64,000 nt of DNA from Sphingobacteriales bacterium (GTDB taxonomy: Bacteria; Bacteroidota; Bacteroidia; Chitinophagales; Chitinophagaceae): contig SEFT01000017.1 in the NCBI GenBank assembly GCA_004144175.1, positions 23,555 to 87,554 of the forward strand. The letters are read 5' to 3'. Of this stretch, positions 44,666 to 53,847 are shown piece after piece. The position numbers were made by a program, and so were the translations under genes. The notes below the pieces were generated by a model. That model did not search any database. It was given only the letters and a program-made list of their open reading frames with translations, and was not told the origin of the DNA. The stretch's first letter is position 1. Each line of letters starts with the position of its first letter.

Positions 44666-47600
44666 CTACTTTGACAACCATACCCTCATTAATGATAAGA
44701 GCTTATTACTGTCTACCGGCTTGGTAATATAATCGGAAGCGCCTGCCGCTATGCATTTCTCACGGTCTTCGGCCATAGCTTTGGCTGTAAGGGCTATTAC
44801 CGGCAGGTCCTTATACTTCTTTTCTTCCCGTATATGCCTCATAGCAGTATAACCATCCATTTCGGGCATCATTATATCCATCAGCACTATATTTATTCCA
44901 TCGTCTTGCTTCAATTGCTCCAATGCCTCCTTACCATCGCCGGCAGTTAGCACCTGCATTCCCTGTTCTTCCAGCAGCGTACTTAGTGCAAACACGTTCC
45001 GCATATCGTCGTCCACTACCAGCACTCGTTTATTATCCAGGCCTTTGTCGGTTATATCTATTACGCCTTTAGGAACGGGTATCATCTCCGACTCCTTGAT
45101 CTTAAATAAGAATAGCTCCAGTTCATCCATTAGCCGTTCCCTATCAAAAGACGATCTCCTTATTATAGCATCAGCATATTTTTGCAATTCCACCTCTTCA
45201 GCTGGTGTTACGTCTGTTCGCAAGTATGCAAAGATAACAATATTGCCATCGGCTGCCTGCCTGATGCTTCGTACTTTCTCAATCCCCCCGGCTACATTTT
45301 CGTCCGAATCAACAACAATACAGTCATATTTTCGGGCATTAATCGTCCTGATGGCTGTTTCTATATCGGGAACGGTCTCATAATCCAAATCCATGTTGCG
45401 CTTGCCTGAGAACTCGTAAAGTTCAGGTACATTCAGCGTCGAAGATGTTGAGACAAAAAGGATATGCTTGTAATTGGCCGATATGATACCACCGATACTG
45501 TCAAATGCGCTTTCCAATCCTGCCATATCTAATGGTTTTTGCGAGAACCCTTCGGCACCTATAACTGACAACTTACTCTTTTCCTCTCCGGATATGATGT
45601 GGACAGGAATGCTTTTCAGCTTTTCGTCGCTCTTCAGCATTTTCAGCACACTCCTGCCATCCAGCACAGGCAATCCCATATCGAGTATAATAGCAGACGG
45701 CAGATATTTGCGTGCATAATACAAGCCTTCGTCACCCGCCATGGCCACTATTGCTTTATAGCCTTTGTCGTGTGCAAAGTTCTTAACTAACCTGGCAAAG
45801 TCCATATCGTCCTCTACGATCAATATAAGTTTATCCCCTTTAACTATCGAGCCTCTATCATCTTGTATTTTAGTCTGCTCCGCTAGTGGCTTTTTTATAT
45901 CTACGGTATCAGGCATAGGCTCTGCTGGCTTCAGGTCTCGCACTACTTTGTCTGACTTACTGAGTGGAAGTAGGATGGTAAACGTGCTGCCCTGCCCTTC
46001 TTCACTTTTCAGTTTTATCTCACCACCCAGCCTGCGTATTAGCTCTTTACTTATAGATAGCCCCAAGCCGGTACCACCATATTTGCGGCTGGTAGAGCCA
46101 TCTGCCTGTTGGAACGCTTCAAAAATAAGTTGTTGTTTTTGCGGAGCTATGCCTATGCCGGTATCAGTCACCGCTATTTCTAATTGATTATCCTGAGATA
46201 CCGACATATGCGTTGTCACAGTACCCGAACGCGGGGTAAACTTCATAGCGTTCGACATCAGGTTCTTTACGACCTGCTGCAAGCGTTGCCTGTCAATAGT
46301 TATGTGTTCGGGGACATTATCGTCGGATTTTACAACAAGCGATATTCCCTTTTCATCGGCCAATGCCTGAAACATCTGCTGCACGTCCAGTTTCAGGTCT
46401 TTGATCGCAACAGGTTCAAAGGTCATCTCTATTTTGCCTGCCTCTATCTTCGAAAGGTCGAGAATATCGTTGATCAGATTGAGCAGGTCGTTACCCGACT
46501 TGTGAATGATCTTAGCATATTCGGTTTGCTTCTCTGTAAGGTTGCTGGCTTTGTTGTCTGATAGTAGCTTGGCAAGTATCAGTATACTATTAAGCGGTGT
46601 ACGCAACTCGTGCGACATGTTGGCCAGGAACTCAGATTTGTATTTACTCGATTGCTCCAGCTCCTGCGAACGCTGGAACAGCGCCTGCCTTGCTACTTCA
46701 ACAGCCTCGTTACGTTCTTCCAGTTCCGCATTTATCTGGCGTAGCTCCTCTTCCTGCACACGCAGCTCTTCTTCCGAAGCCTGCAATATTTCTGACTGGC
46801 GGGTCAGTTCTTCATTTGTTTGCCTCAATTCTTCCTGCTGGCTTTCCAGTATTTCTTTTTGCTCCTGCACACGGCTTAACAATAGGTTTACTTTAGCGCT
46901 GGCATCCGCTGCATCTACCGCCAGTGCTATATTGTGCATTACAACCTTCAGCAATTCTATTTTTTCCTCGCCTTCTGCATTGAACATACCAATCTCGATA
47001 ATCCCCTTCATCTCGTCTTTTAGCCACAGTGGGAGGAAAACAATCGTGTCGGGAGCAGATGCACCTGTTGCAGACTGTATTTTCCAGTAATTTTTCGGCA
47101 CGTCCTTGATGATAGTGACGTTCCGCTTGCTTGCCGCCGCACCTACAATGCCTTCACCGGTTTTCAGCACATTGCCATTACTGGCAGATATGCCTATTGC
47201 GCCTAAAAGTTTAAGTTCATTATGTTCTTCATTATGAAAATACAATGCGCCTGCCGGCACCTCAATATATTCTGTTATAACCTCGACTGCTGCTTTTGCC
47301 AACGATTCCAGATCATCGGCACCCTGAAGACTGTTGTTGATTTTAGATACCCCTGCCAATTGCCAGTTGCGTGCGTTTGCCTCCTTGTTAAGTACTCTAA
47401 GCTGATTCAGATTCTCCCGCAAATCTCCTTGTGCCTTTTTCCGGTTCTTAAATTCAGACAGAATAACTACAATAAGGATAATAACGATAAGCAGGATAAG
47501 TGGTATGCCTATCATCAACGTCAATATCGAATTCTTTATGAGCTTGTCGTTTACCTGCTCACGCTGTGCCAGCAGCCTTTCTTCTGCTCCAAAAATTCTG

Positions 47601-48061
47601 GTTATATCATTCTTAAGCGCTGCTACAAGATTTTTTTCTGTTATTGTTATTGCTGCCTTTTTCCCCTCATCGTATGTTCCCGTGGCATACCCAAGATTTT
47701 TATAAAATGAGATCAGCTCATTTGTATTGTTTTGCAATGCAGCAGCTCTTCTAAGCTGGTCAGGGTTATCACGCACCAAATTCTTTAATTCTTCAATTGC
47801 CACCGGCAGTTGAGGTAAAGCGTTATTATACCCATCCAGAAAGCGCTGCTGATTGGTAAGCCGGAATCCCCGCCTCGATGCCTCCATGTCAAAGGTCAGA
47901 TTCTGTATCCTGCCGGTCACCTGCATTACCTTATAAGTATGTTGCACCCATTTCGACTCCTCGGCCTGGCGCTGAAAAGTGTTGTAGGAGATAACACCCA
48001 CGCCCAATACTAACAAAATGGCAATAGCAAAGCCAACATACAGACGTACGATAATATTCAT
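44666..48061 (-). CDS. Large hybrid sensor histidine kinase (CHASE3-GAF-HisKA-HATPase-REC-REC-REC)
   Basis: 1131 residues. Two membrane helices (about 7-27 and 179-201) enclose a periplasmic CHASE3-like helical domain (about 36-170). Then a GAF domain (about 245-385), a long Glu/Gln-rich coiled coil (about 390-475), and HisKA with phospho-acceptor His484 in NMSHELRTPL. The ATPase domain covers about 590-700. Three receiver domains follow: REC1 with Asp794, a degenerate REC2 (about 865-985, Asp918 in VVDSD), and REC3 with Asp1062 in LMDIMMPEMDG. Such architecture marks a multi-input phosphorelay. It heads the operon with cheR, cheB and the receiver-kinase. Confidence 0.93.
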   Translation of the reverse strand: MNIIVRLYVGFAIAILLVLGVGVISYNTFQRQAEESKWVQHTYKVMQVTGRIQNLTFDMEASRRGFRLTNQQRFLDGYNNALPQLPVAIEELKNLVRDNPDQLRRAAALQNNTNELISFYKNLGYATGTYDEGKKAAITITEKNLVAALKNDITRIFGAEERLLAQREQVNDKLIKNSILTLMIGIPLILLIVIILIVVILSEFKNRKKAQGDLRENLNQLRVLNKEANARNWQLAGVSKINNSLQGADDLESLAKAAVEVITEYIEVPAGALYFHNEEHNELKLLGAIGISASNGNVLKTGEGIVGAAASKRNVTIIKDVPKNYWKIQSATGASAPDTIVFLPLWLKDEMKGIIEIGMFNAEGEEKIELLKVVMHNIALAVDAADASAKVNLLLSRVQEQKEILESQQEELRQTNEELTRQSEILQASEEELRVQEEELRQINAELEERNEAVEVARQALFQRSQELEQSSKYKSEFLANMSHELRTPLNSILILAKLLSDNKASNLTEKQTEYAKIIHKSGNDLLNLINDILDLSKIEAGKIEMTFEPVAIKDLKLDVQQMFQALADEKGISLVVKSDDNVPEHITIDRQRLQQVVKNLMSNAMKFTPRSGTVTTHMSVSQDNQLEIAVTDTGIGIAPQKQQLIFEAFQQADGSTSRKYGGTGLGLSISKELIRRLGGEIKLKSEEGQGSTFTILLPLSKSDKVVRDLKPAEPMPDTVDIKKPLAEQTKIQDDRGSIVKGDKLILIVEDDMDFARLVKNFAHDKGYKAIVAMAGDEGLYYARKYLPSAIILDMGLPVLDGRSVLKMLKSDEKLKSIPVHIISGEEKSKLSVIGAEGFSQKPLDMAGLESAFDSIGGIISANYKHILFVSTSSTLNVPELYEFSGKRNMDLDYETVPDIETAIRTINARKYDCIVVDSDENVAGGIEKVRSIRQAADGNIVIFAYLRTDVTPAEEVELQKYADAIIRRSSFDRERLMDELELFLFKIKESEMIPVPKGVIDITDKGLDNKRVLVVDDDMRNVFALSTLLEEQGMQVLTAGDGKEALEQLKQDDGINIVLMDIMMPEMDGYTAMRHIREEKKYKDLPVIALTAKAMAEDREKCIAAGASDYITKPVDSNKLLSLMRVWLSK

Positions 48062-48251
48062 CTTATGTTATTCAAAAAATTTAAACGAAGTAATTAGCTG
48101 TCAATCCCTTAGCAAGATAATAGCAGTATATGAACCCGCTCTATATGCCTCCAATTATTGGATGAAAATAGTAAAACAATGGCAATCCTACCGCTCAGAC
48201 TGGCATAATATTAATGTGTCTGAAACAATTATAAAAGGAAATGTCTGTTTC

Positions 48252-49613
48252 ATGAGCAAAGGCATCAGATACTTATTCATCAACATACTTATCGTTATCA
48301 TATGTATCTCCCCTATAATAGGTAAGAAGAATACATGGGCGGCCAGTGCCGGCGCCGACTCTGTGATAGCACCTGCCAGCTACTTTTATAAAGAGCCCAC
48401 ATTTACCATACGGGCACTCTCGGGTCGAAACTACCGCAACATATGGTCTACTCCTGTGAAAATGAAAGTGTTCAACATCAAAACCGAAAAAGGCGGGTTT
48501 AAGATCGAGAAACTAGGCGGCGGCTTTCAGACCAAGAGCCTGAGAATGAAGGACAAGAATGGCGTGGAATGGGTGCTTCGCACGGTGGATAAAGACGTGG
48601 CAGGTATATTGCCCGGTTTTTTAAGAAACACCTTTGTACACCGCACATTTCAAGACCTGATCTCTTCAGCATATCCTTACGCACCGCTTACAATCACCGA
48701 TATGGCGAAGGCTACGGGTGTAATAACACCCGAGCCGGAGCTTTTCTATGTGCCGGACGACCCGGCAATGGAGCCGCACAGGGCTGTATTTGCCAATACC
48801 GTATGTTATCTGGAGCGTCGCGAACCTACCCCTGATTATTCGAATGCCGAGGACACCGAAGAAATGCTGGAAGACTTGGCGAAAGCCAAGATAACGCTGG
48901 ACCAACATGCAGTACTCAGAGCCAGGCTGCTGGACATGCTGCTGGCCGACTGGGACCGTCATGAAGGACAATGGCGCTGGGGCAAACGCGACTCCGCAGG
49001 CAAATCTTTCTATTACCCCATAGCTGTAGACCGTGACCAGGCATACTTTAGGTCTACAGGCGCTTTAGTAAAGGTGATGGGCATATCGACAGTACCGCAC
49101 ATGCGCGGTTTTAGCGAGGATACTGACCACCTGCGCGAGCTGAACTTTAAGTCTCATTCATTTGACCGGCTCTTTACAAATGCGCTTGGCGCAGAAGACT
49201 GGCAGCAGCATATCAATACATTCCGCAGCCAGCTTACCGATGATGTAATATTGAACGCGGTAAAAAAACTACCGGCCGAAATATATCAGATAGACGGCCA
49301 GAAGCTATTTACGACGCTCAAAAAAAGACGGGACGACATGGCCGACGATGCTATGCGCTACTACCGGTTCATAGCAACCGACTTGTACTACGCTCTGGAA
49401 GACGCGCCAGAGACCATAGAGCTGAGTGACAACGGAAATACCGTATTGATGACCGTGCGAAATGATAAAGAGACCGTGTACACCAGGAACCTGAACCCTA
49501 AAGAGACAAAAAAGGTTCACATCTTCCACATGAAGGAGAATGATGTGCTGAAAGTGAATTCATCGAAAATAAAGGTGGTGCGCGAAGAGTTGGAAGCTAT
49601 GAAATTCTTATAA
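48252..49613 (+). CDS. Secreted protein of the phosphoesterase-linked Bacteroidota family, kinase-like motif pattern
   Basis: 453 residues from ATG 48252 (the open frame begins earlier but those residues look non-coding). An N-terminal hydrophobic signal/anchor covers about residues 8-25. Features: LGGGFQTKSLRMKDKNG then WVLRTVDKD (resembling a glycine-rich loop and a beta-3 Lys), LLADWDRHEGQWRWG and YYPIAVDRDQAYF. The same segments occur, as far as I recall, in long Bacteroidota proteins fused behind a calcineurin-like phosphoesterase. DRH...DRD is also the pattern of atypical kinases such as FAM20C and HipA. Function is unknown; the kinase link is inference. Confidence 0.7.
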   Translation: MSKGIRYLFINILIVIICISPIIGKKNTWAASAGADSVIAPASYFYKEPTFTIRALSGRNYRNIWSTPVKMKVFNIKTEKGGFKIEKLGGGFQTKSLRMKDKNGVEWVLRTVDKDVAGILPGFLRNTFVHRTFQDLISSAYPYAPLTITDMAKATGVITPEPELFYVPDDPAMEPHRAVFANTVCYLERREPTPDYSNAEDTEEMLEDLAKAKITLDQHAVLRARLLDMLLADWDRHEGQWRWGKRDSAGKSFYYPIAVDRDQAYFRSTGALVKVMGISTVPHMRGFSEDTDHLRELNFKSHSFDRLFTNALGAEDWQQHINTFRSQLTDDVILNAVKKLPAEIYQIDGQKLFTTLKKRRDDMADDAMRYYRFIATDLYYALEDAPETIELSDNGNTVLMTVRNDKETVYTRNLNPKETKKVHIFHMKENDVLKVNSSKIKVVREELEAMKFL

Positions 49614-49626
49614 CTTGCCATCTGTT

Positions 49627-50076
49627 ATGAAACGTAGTTTCTTTTTTACGCTCTACCTGCTTGCGCTGTCATTGCTTTCGGGCTATATGCTTTCCAAAGT
49701 GTCTTTTATAGGGCGGGCGGGCATCTCTGTATTCTATACCAGTTACACTTTCTTAAAAGTATGGTGGCAAGCGGCGGCGGTTGTGTTTATTGCATTATTG
49801 CTTTTATACGGCATCCAGTATGTCATTTATACCCGTGCTAACGAACGCATTGCCAAAGGAGCACAAGTCACCTCACTATTTCTTGCCATTACGGGCCTTA
49901 TATTAAGCTACAACGATTTCCGCGACGATATATCGCACCGCTGGCTGGGTGAACGCTTTCATATTGGCGTTTACCTCTTCTGGTTTGGGTGGATATCTAT
50001 CAGCATCTTTCTGTTGTTGCAGAAAAAGAAGGGCAATGTTATAACATCAAGTAGAACGGACGATTTAATCGTTTAA
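49627..50076 (+). CDS. Four-helix membrane protein, unknown function
   Basis: 149 residues from ATG 49627, 13 bases after the previous stop, so likely co-transcribed with the kinase-like gene. Four hydrophobic segments are visible: about 5-25, 40-65, 75-97 and 115-135. The polar tail ends SSRTDDLIV. No family recognised. Its 3' end overlaps the 3' end of the convergent methyltransferase gene by 38 bases (50039-50076), an unusually long convergent overlap. Confidence 0.7.
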   Translation: MKRSFFFTLYLLALSLLSGYMLSKVSFIGRAGISVFYTSYTFLKVWWQAAAVVFIALLLLYGIQYVIYTRANERIAKGAQVTSLFLAITGLILSYNDFRDDISHRWLGERFHIGVYLFWFGWISISIFLLLQKKKGNVITSSRTDDLIV

Positions 50077-50749
50077 AGTCTTCCGTATAGCCCTCCTTAT
50101 CCCTTATCACCAGCTTTTCCTCTACCGGCAGATCGTTTGCTACCCTGCTGCATAAGCTTACTACCCTATTGGGTGAGCTGCCTTCTTTAGGTATTATATG
50201 GAGCCTGTGGTGTATTACCCAACCAGCCTCATTTACCAGCCGTTCCCAGCCTTCGTGCTCAGTAGTTGGCAGTAATATGGAGGCATAACCATCGGGAGCC
50301 AGGCACTTTTTAATTACCTCAAATAACTGGTCATGGGTAAGCGACAATGTATGCCGTACGTTGTTTCTGTTGATGTCATCCCCAAGCAAGCTATTATTAA
50401 AAAAGGGAGGATTGCAGATAATCAGGTCATACTGTTTATCAATTGACATGTTCAGGATATCACCCTGCATTACATCAATCCGATTTGCCCAGGTCGATGC
50501 ACTTACATTTTCCCTTGCCTGGCTTGCGGCGTCTGCATCCAGCTCTATGGCGTCTATATTAATACCTGCGGCTCTTTGTGCCAGCATCAGCGATAGTAGC
50601 CCGGTACCTGTACCTATATCCAGTACATGCTTCACCGTGTCTGCCATTGGCGTCCATGCGCCCTGTATACAGGCATCCGTCGATACCTTCATAGCACACC
50701 TATCCTGGTGTATAGTAAACTGCTTGAAACGAAACCAGGAATTGCTCAT
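50039..50749 (-). CDS. yfiC: tRNA1(Val) (adenine(37)-N6)-methyltransferase-like protein
   Basis: 236 residues, class I SAM methyltransferase. FRFKQFTIHQDRCAMKVSTDACIQGAW at the N-terminus is typical of the YfiC/TrmN6 group; VLDIGTGTGLLSLML is SAM motif I; IICNPPFFNNS is the NPPF motif IV of adenine-N6 methylases. It would methylate adenine 37 of tRNA-Val. The gene starts in a 4-base ATGA overlap with tsaD, also a tRNA-modification gene. Confidence 0.9.
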   Translation of the reverse strand: MSNSWFRFKQFTIHQDRCAMKVSTDACIQGAWTPMADTVKHVLDIGTGTGLLSLMLAQRAAGINIDAIELDADAASQARENVSASTWANRIDVMQGDILNMSIDKQYDLIICNPPFFNNSLLGDDINRNNVRHTLSLTHDQLFEVIKKCLAPDGYASILLPTTEHEGWERLVNEAGWVIHHRLHIIPKEGSSPNRVVSLCSRVANDLPVEEKLVIRDKEGYTEDFKRLNRPFYLML

Positions 50750-51762
50750 GACCAGGTGGCGCGCGCCGATGGACTAACATTCAGGTCTGTAAACTCACCT
50801 TTCAGGTATTTGTAGTAACCCGTAATGCCTATCATGGCGGCATTATCTGTGCAGTATTCGAACTTAGGGATATATACCTGCCAGCCATTCTTTTCACCCT
50901 CCGCCAGTAATGTTTTTCTTAGGGCACTATTGGCCGACACGCCACCTGCTATACCAATATGATTGATGCCGAGTTCTTTCGCCGCTTTACGCAGTTTATT
51001 CATCAGCATAGTTATAATGGTATACTGTACCGAGGCGCAAATATCATTCAGGTTTTCGGTTACAAAGTTTTCATTCTCTTTCTTCTGTTTTTGCAGGAAG
51101 TATAATACAGCCGTCTTTACACCGCTAAAGCTGAAATTATAGCCCTCCATGCTGCTAACAGGGAATGAGAACCGTAGCGGGTCACCCAAAGCGCCATATT
51201 TATCAACCAACGGGCCGCCGGGATAAGGCAGGCCAAGCATCTTGGCAGTCTTATCGAAAGCCTCCCCTGCTGCGTCATCTATCGTTTCGCCGAGCACCTC
51301 CATATCCAGGTAGCTACGGCACAGTACTATCTGCGTATGCCCGCCCGAAACGGTAAGGCAGAGAAATGGGAACTCCGGCTTAGGATCATCAATAAAATGC
51401 GCCAGTACGTGTGCCTGCATATGGTGCACGGCTATCAGCGGTACATCCATCGCATGCGCAAAAGATTTGGCAAAGCACGCACCCACCAGCAATGAGCCGA
51501 TAAGGCCGGGAGCCTGCGTAAAAGCCACTGCCGTGATGTCCTTTTTATCTACCCCACTCTGCTTCAGCGCCACATCTACTACGGGCACTATATGCTGCAT
51601 ATGCGCACGCGATGCCAGTTCGGGCACTACACCGCCATATTGCTCGTGTACCTTTTGCGTGGCTATCAGGTTGCTCAGTACTTTGCCATTTTGTACAACG
51701 GCGGCACTAGTCTCATCGCAGGACGATTCTATAGCTAAAATATTTACTGGGGTAGCGCTCAT
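50746..51762 (-). CDS. tsaD: tRNA threonylcarbamoyladenosine biosynthesis protein TsaD
   Basis: 338 residues, the ASKHA-fold catalytic subunit that installs t6A at position 37 of ANN-decoding tRNAs. Motifs: AIESSCDETSAA at the N-terminus, the metal-binding His pair in HHMQAHVLAHF, VSGGHTQIVL, and GGVSANSALR. Full length. It is essential in most bacteria. The downstream gene is another tRNA modifier, with overlapping start. Confidence 0.95.
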   Translation of the reverse strand: MSATPVNILAIESSCDETSAAVVQNGKVLSNLIATQKVHEQYGGVVPELASRAHMQHIVPVVDVALKQSGVDKKDITAVAFTQAPGLIGSLLVGACFAKSFAHAMDVPLIAVHHMQAHVLAHFIDDPKPEFPFLCLTVSGGHTQIVLCRSYLDMEVLGETIDDAAGEAFDKTAKMLGLPYPGGPLVDKYGALGDPLRFSFPVSSMEGYNFSFSGVKTAVLYFLQKQKKENENFVTENLNDICASVQYTIITMLMNKLRKAAKELGINHIGIAGGVSANSALRKTLLAEGEKNGWQVYIPKFEYCTDNAAMIGITGYYKYLKGEFTDLNVSPSARATWS

Positions 51763-51830
51763 TTACAGGCAAATTTCCGCCTGAAAAACCAATTATCAAA
51801 AAGGAATGGAAAACAGGAAGGTCTAAAATC

Positions 51831-51874
51831 AAAAATTCCCCACAACCTCTGTCCGACAGCGCTTTGGGGATTTT
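51831..51874 (-). terminator. Terminator-like inverted repeat after scpA
   Basis: AATTCCCCA-type sequence at 51831-51842 can pair with TTGGGGATT at 51863-51873; on the minus strand the hairpin is followed by a T-rich stretch. The loop is long (about 22 bases), so confidence is moderate. Confidence 0.55.
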
Positions 51875-51913
51875 ATCTAGCAGCACGCGGCTGCATTAAG
51901 TATAATGCAAGTA

Positions 51914-52726
51914 CTATGCCATATCTTCATCAGCATCAGGCTCTAAGCCAACTGAGCCGTCGTTTTTAACATTCTCTTCGGGTTCTTCTTCCTCGCGCCA
52001 CTCCAGTATAAAATTGTTTCTACCCGTACCTACCAGAATGTTCATAAACTTTTGCTGTACTAACTCCAACATTGCCAGGAAGGTAAATATGGCATGTATC
52101 CTGTTCTCACATTGCGCGAAAACCGTATCAAAAGCTACCCTGCGGGTCTCCTTCATATAGTCGAGCAGGAATACGCGCTGCCCTTCCATGCTGTGGTTAT
52201 ACTTTACCACCACATGTTGGGGTTTAAACATGCGCTCACTGTAGCGTTTCATTACCTTTTCGAATGACTGCATCAGCTTGAACATCGTCACCGTCTGTAT
52301 CTCGGTACCTTCTGAATACTCTTCGCCTAGTGCATCCAGCTCGCGGCGTATATTGCCACGTTTCTGCTGCAACAGGCGCTCAGCCTCCATAATAGCCATT
52401 TGCTCCGATGCTTCTTTAAAGCGCTTATACTCCAGTATCTTATCTACCAGCTCCTGACGGGGGTCTATTTCATTACCCTGTGCATCTATCTCGCGCCTTG
52501 GCAGCAGCATCTTAGCCTTAATGCGCATCAGCGTGGAGATAAAGAGTATGAATTCACTGGCCAGCTCAATATTCAGCGACTCCATCTCGTGGATGAACAC
52601 CAGGAATTCCTTGGTTATCTGGTGAATGGGAATATTGTAAATATCCAGCTCGTCGCGCTCAATGAAGAACAACAGCAGATCAAACGGCCCCTCGAACTGT
52701 GGTAATTTTATCTGGTATGTAGACAT
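51914..52726 (-). CDS. scpA: Segregation and condensation protein A
   Basis: 270 residues, kleisin subunit of the SMC-ScpAB condensin. The N-terminal YQIKLPQFEGPFDLLLFFIE is the classic ScpA signature, followed by DIYNIPIHQITKEFL and SEFILFISTLMRIKAKMLLPR. The C-terminal winged-helix segment (FTFLAMLELVQQKF) should bind the SMC head. An acidic tail ends EPDADEDMA. It appears to be a single-gene unit here. Confidence 0.95.
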   Translation of the reverse strand: MSTYQIKLPQFEGPFDLLLFFIERDELDIYNIPIHQITKEFLVFIHEMESLNIELASEFILFISTLMRIKAKMLLPRREIDAQGNEIDPRQELVDKILEYKRFKEASEQMAIMEAERLLQQKRGNIRRELDALGEEYSEGTEIQTVTMFKLMQSFEKVMKRYSERMFKPQHVVVKYNHSMEGQRVFLLDYMKETRRVAFDTVFAQCENRIHAIFTFLAMLELVQQKFMNILVGTGRNNFILEWREEEEPEENVKNDGSVGLEPDADEDMA

Positions 52727-52789
52727 TATAAATAAATAACACCCGATGTGTTAGTCATCCAAAATTAAGCTTTTTTGGCCGATATAGGG

Positions 52790-53845
52790 CTAAAAACGGT
52801 AGTCGAAGGTGAGTGTAAACACCTGCCTTATCTGCCACCATCCAAGGCTTTGCCCCGGCTCATCCTTCAGCACAGCGGCACCCGTTTCATCCAAGTACGA
52901 CTTCTCATAGGGTATGTCATTGTCATATATTGCAGTTGTGCCAAAGGAAAAAGCGATGTACTTAGCCACTTTCCAGGTGTATTGCAGGTCGATAAATACG
53001 TCGATATTTCCCGGATCATCTTTCGCCACGGTTTTGCCGGTACTGTCCTGGCGGTCTTTTGCCAGATAGTTGGAGTACAGATCGAGGCGTGTCTTCAGCA
53101 TCATATTCTTTTTGATATTCCACTGATGCCTGCCCGAGAAGTACGAACCTATCTCATAACGGGCAGTCTCGCCATATGGCACACCAAAAGCCCCCTCGGG
53201 CGAACGGAGCGTATAGTACCTATCTGCCAGCGTTACGCGCGATGCTACGGGAGAATAAAACAATGAAAAGCCGGCACCTTTACGATACTCGAGACCCGCC
53301 GCAAGTATGAAATACGCAGGCGATAGAAACTCAGATGTCGAAAACGTATCCCAATCAGGCACGCTGTAATCGTACCCCTTCGTAAACTGCGATTTGAAGT
53401 TGAAAAGGCCGGTCAAAAAGAAGTTCTTGGCCGTATCAAGGCGTATACCGTAGCGCGACGTGTAGTCTATACGGTCGTTGATCTTTTGCGGCACAAAAAA
53501 GTTGGAATAGGCATAGAACAATGAATAGTTCATGTCCAGATTGTTGGCCCATATCTGCCGGTGATAGATGCGGTCCAGGTATCCGCTGAACATACCATTC
53601 ACGGTAAGAGAACCCAGCTCACCCCCCGCAGCCCAGTTATGCAGGAAGCCCTGGTTGAAGCCGATCGTAAGATGGCCCCCCTTTACCCAGGCTATCGTAT
53701 CCCTGTTTCTCCACGCACTGTTTTTCCCCGGCACCTCGAATGACTTCGCTACGCTGTCGGTACGGCTCAATTGCCCATAGCTGTTGGCAAAGAAGCACGT
53801 TGCAGCTATGAGTAAGATCGCTGTTAAGCCTTTTTTGTTAACCAT
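52790..53845 (-). CDS. DUF3078 outer-membrane-type protein
   Basis: 351 residues from ATG 53845 (MVNKKGLTAILLIAATC); the open frame goes further upstream but overlaps gldB, so I reject the longer start. The signal peptide ends SYGQ. The mature part contains FNQGFLHNWAAGGELGSLTV, the hallmark of DUF3078, then barrel-like strands (RIDYTSRYGIRLD, YFILAAGLEYRKGAGFS) and a terminal VFTLTFDYRF ending in Phe. Function is unknown. Its start is only 2 bases after the gldB stop, so they are co-transcribed. Confidence 0.82.
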   Translation of the reverse strand: MVNKKGLTAILLIAATCFFANSYGQLSRTDSVAKSFEVPGKNSAWRNRDTIAWVKGGHLTIGFNQGFLHNWAAGGELGSLTVNGMFSGYLDRIYHRQIWANNLDMNYSLFYAYSNFFVPQKINDRIDYTSRYGIRLDTAKNFFLTGLFNFKSQFTKGYDYSVPDWDTFSTSEFLSPAYFILAAGLEYRKGAGFSLFYSPVASRVTLADRYYTLRSPEGAFGVPYGETARYEIGSYFSGRHQWNIKKNMMLKTRLDLYSNYLAKDRQDSTGKTVAKDDPGNIDVFIDLQYTWKVAKYIAFSFGTTAIYDNDIPYEKSYLDETGAAVLKDEPGQSLGWWQIRQVFTLTFDYRF

Positions 53846-53847
53846 AA

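Noticed and set aside
48018..48251. N-terminal extension of the kinase-like gene from 48018
   Set aside because: It overlaps the start of the hybrid kinase gene on the other strand and does not look coding; ATG 48252 gives a proper signal/anchor.
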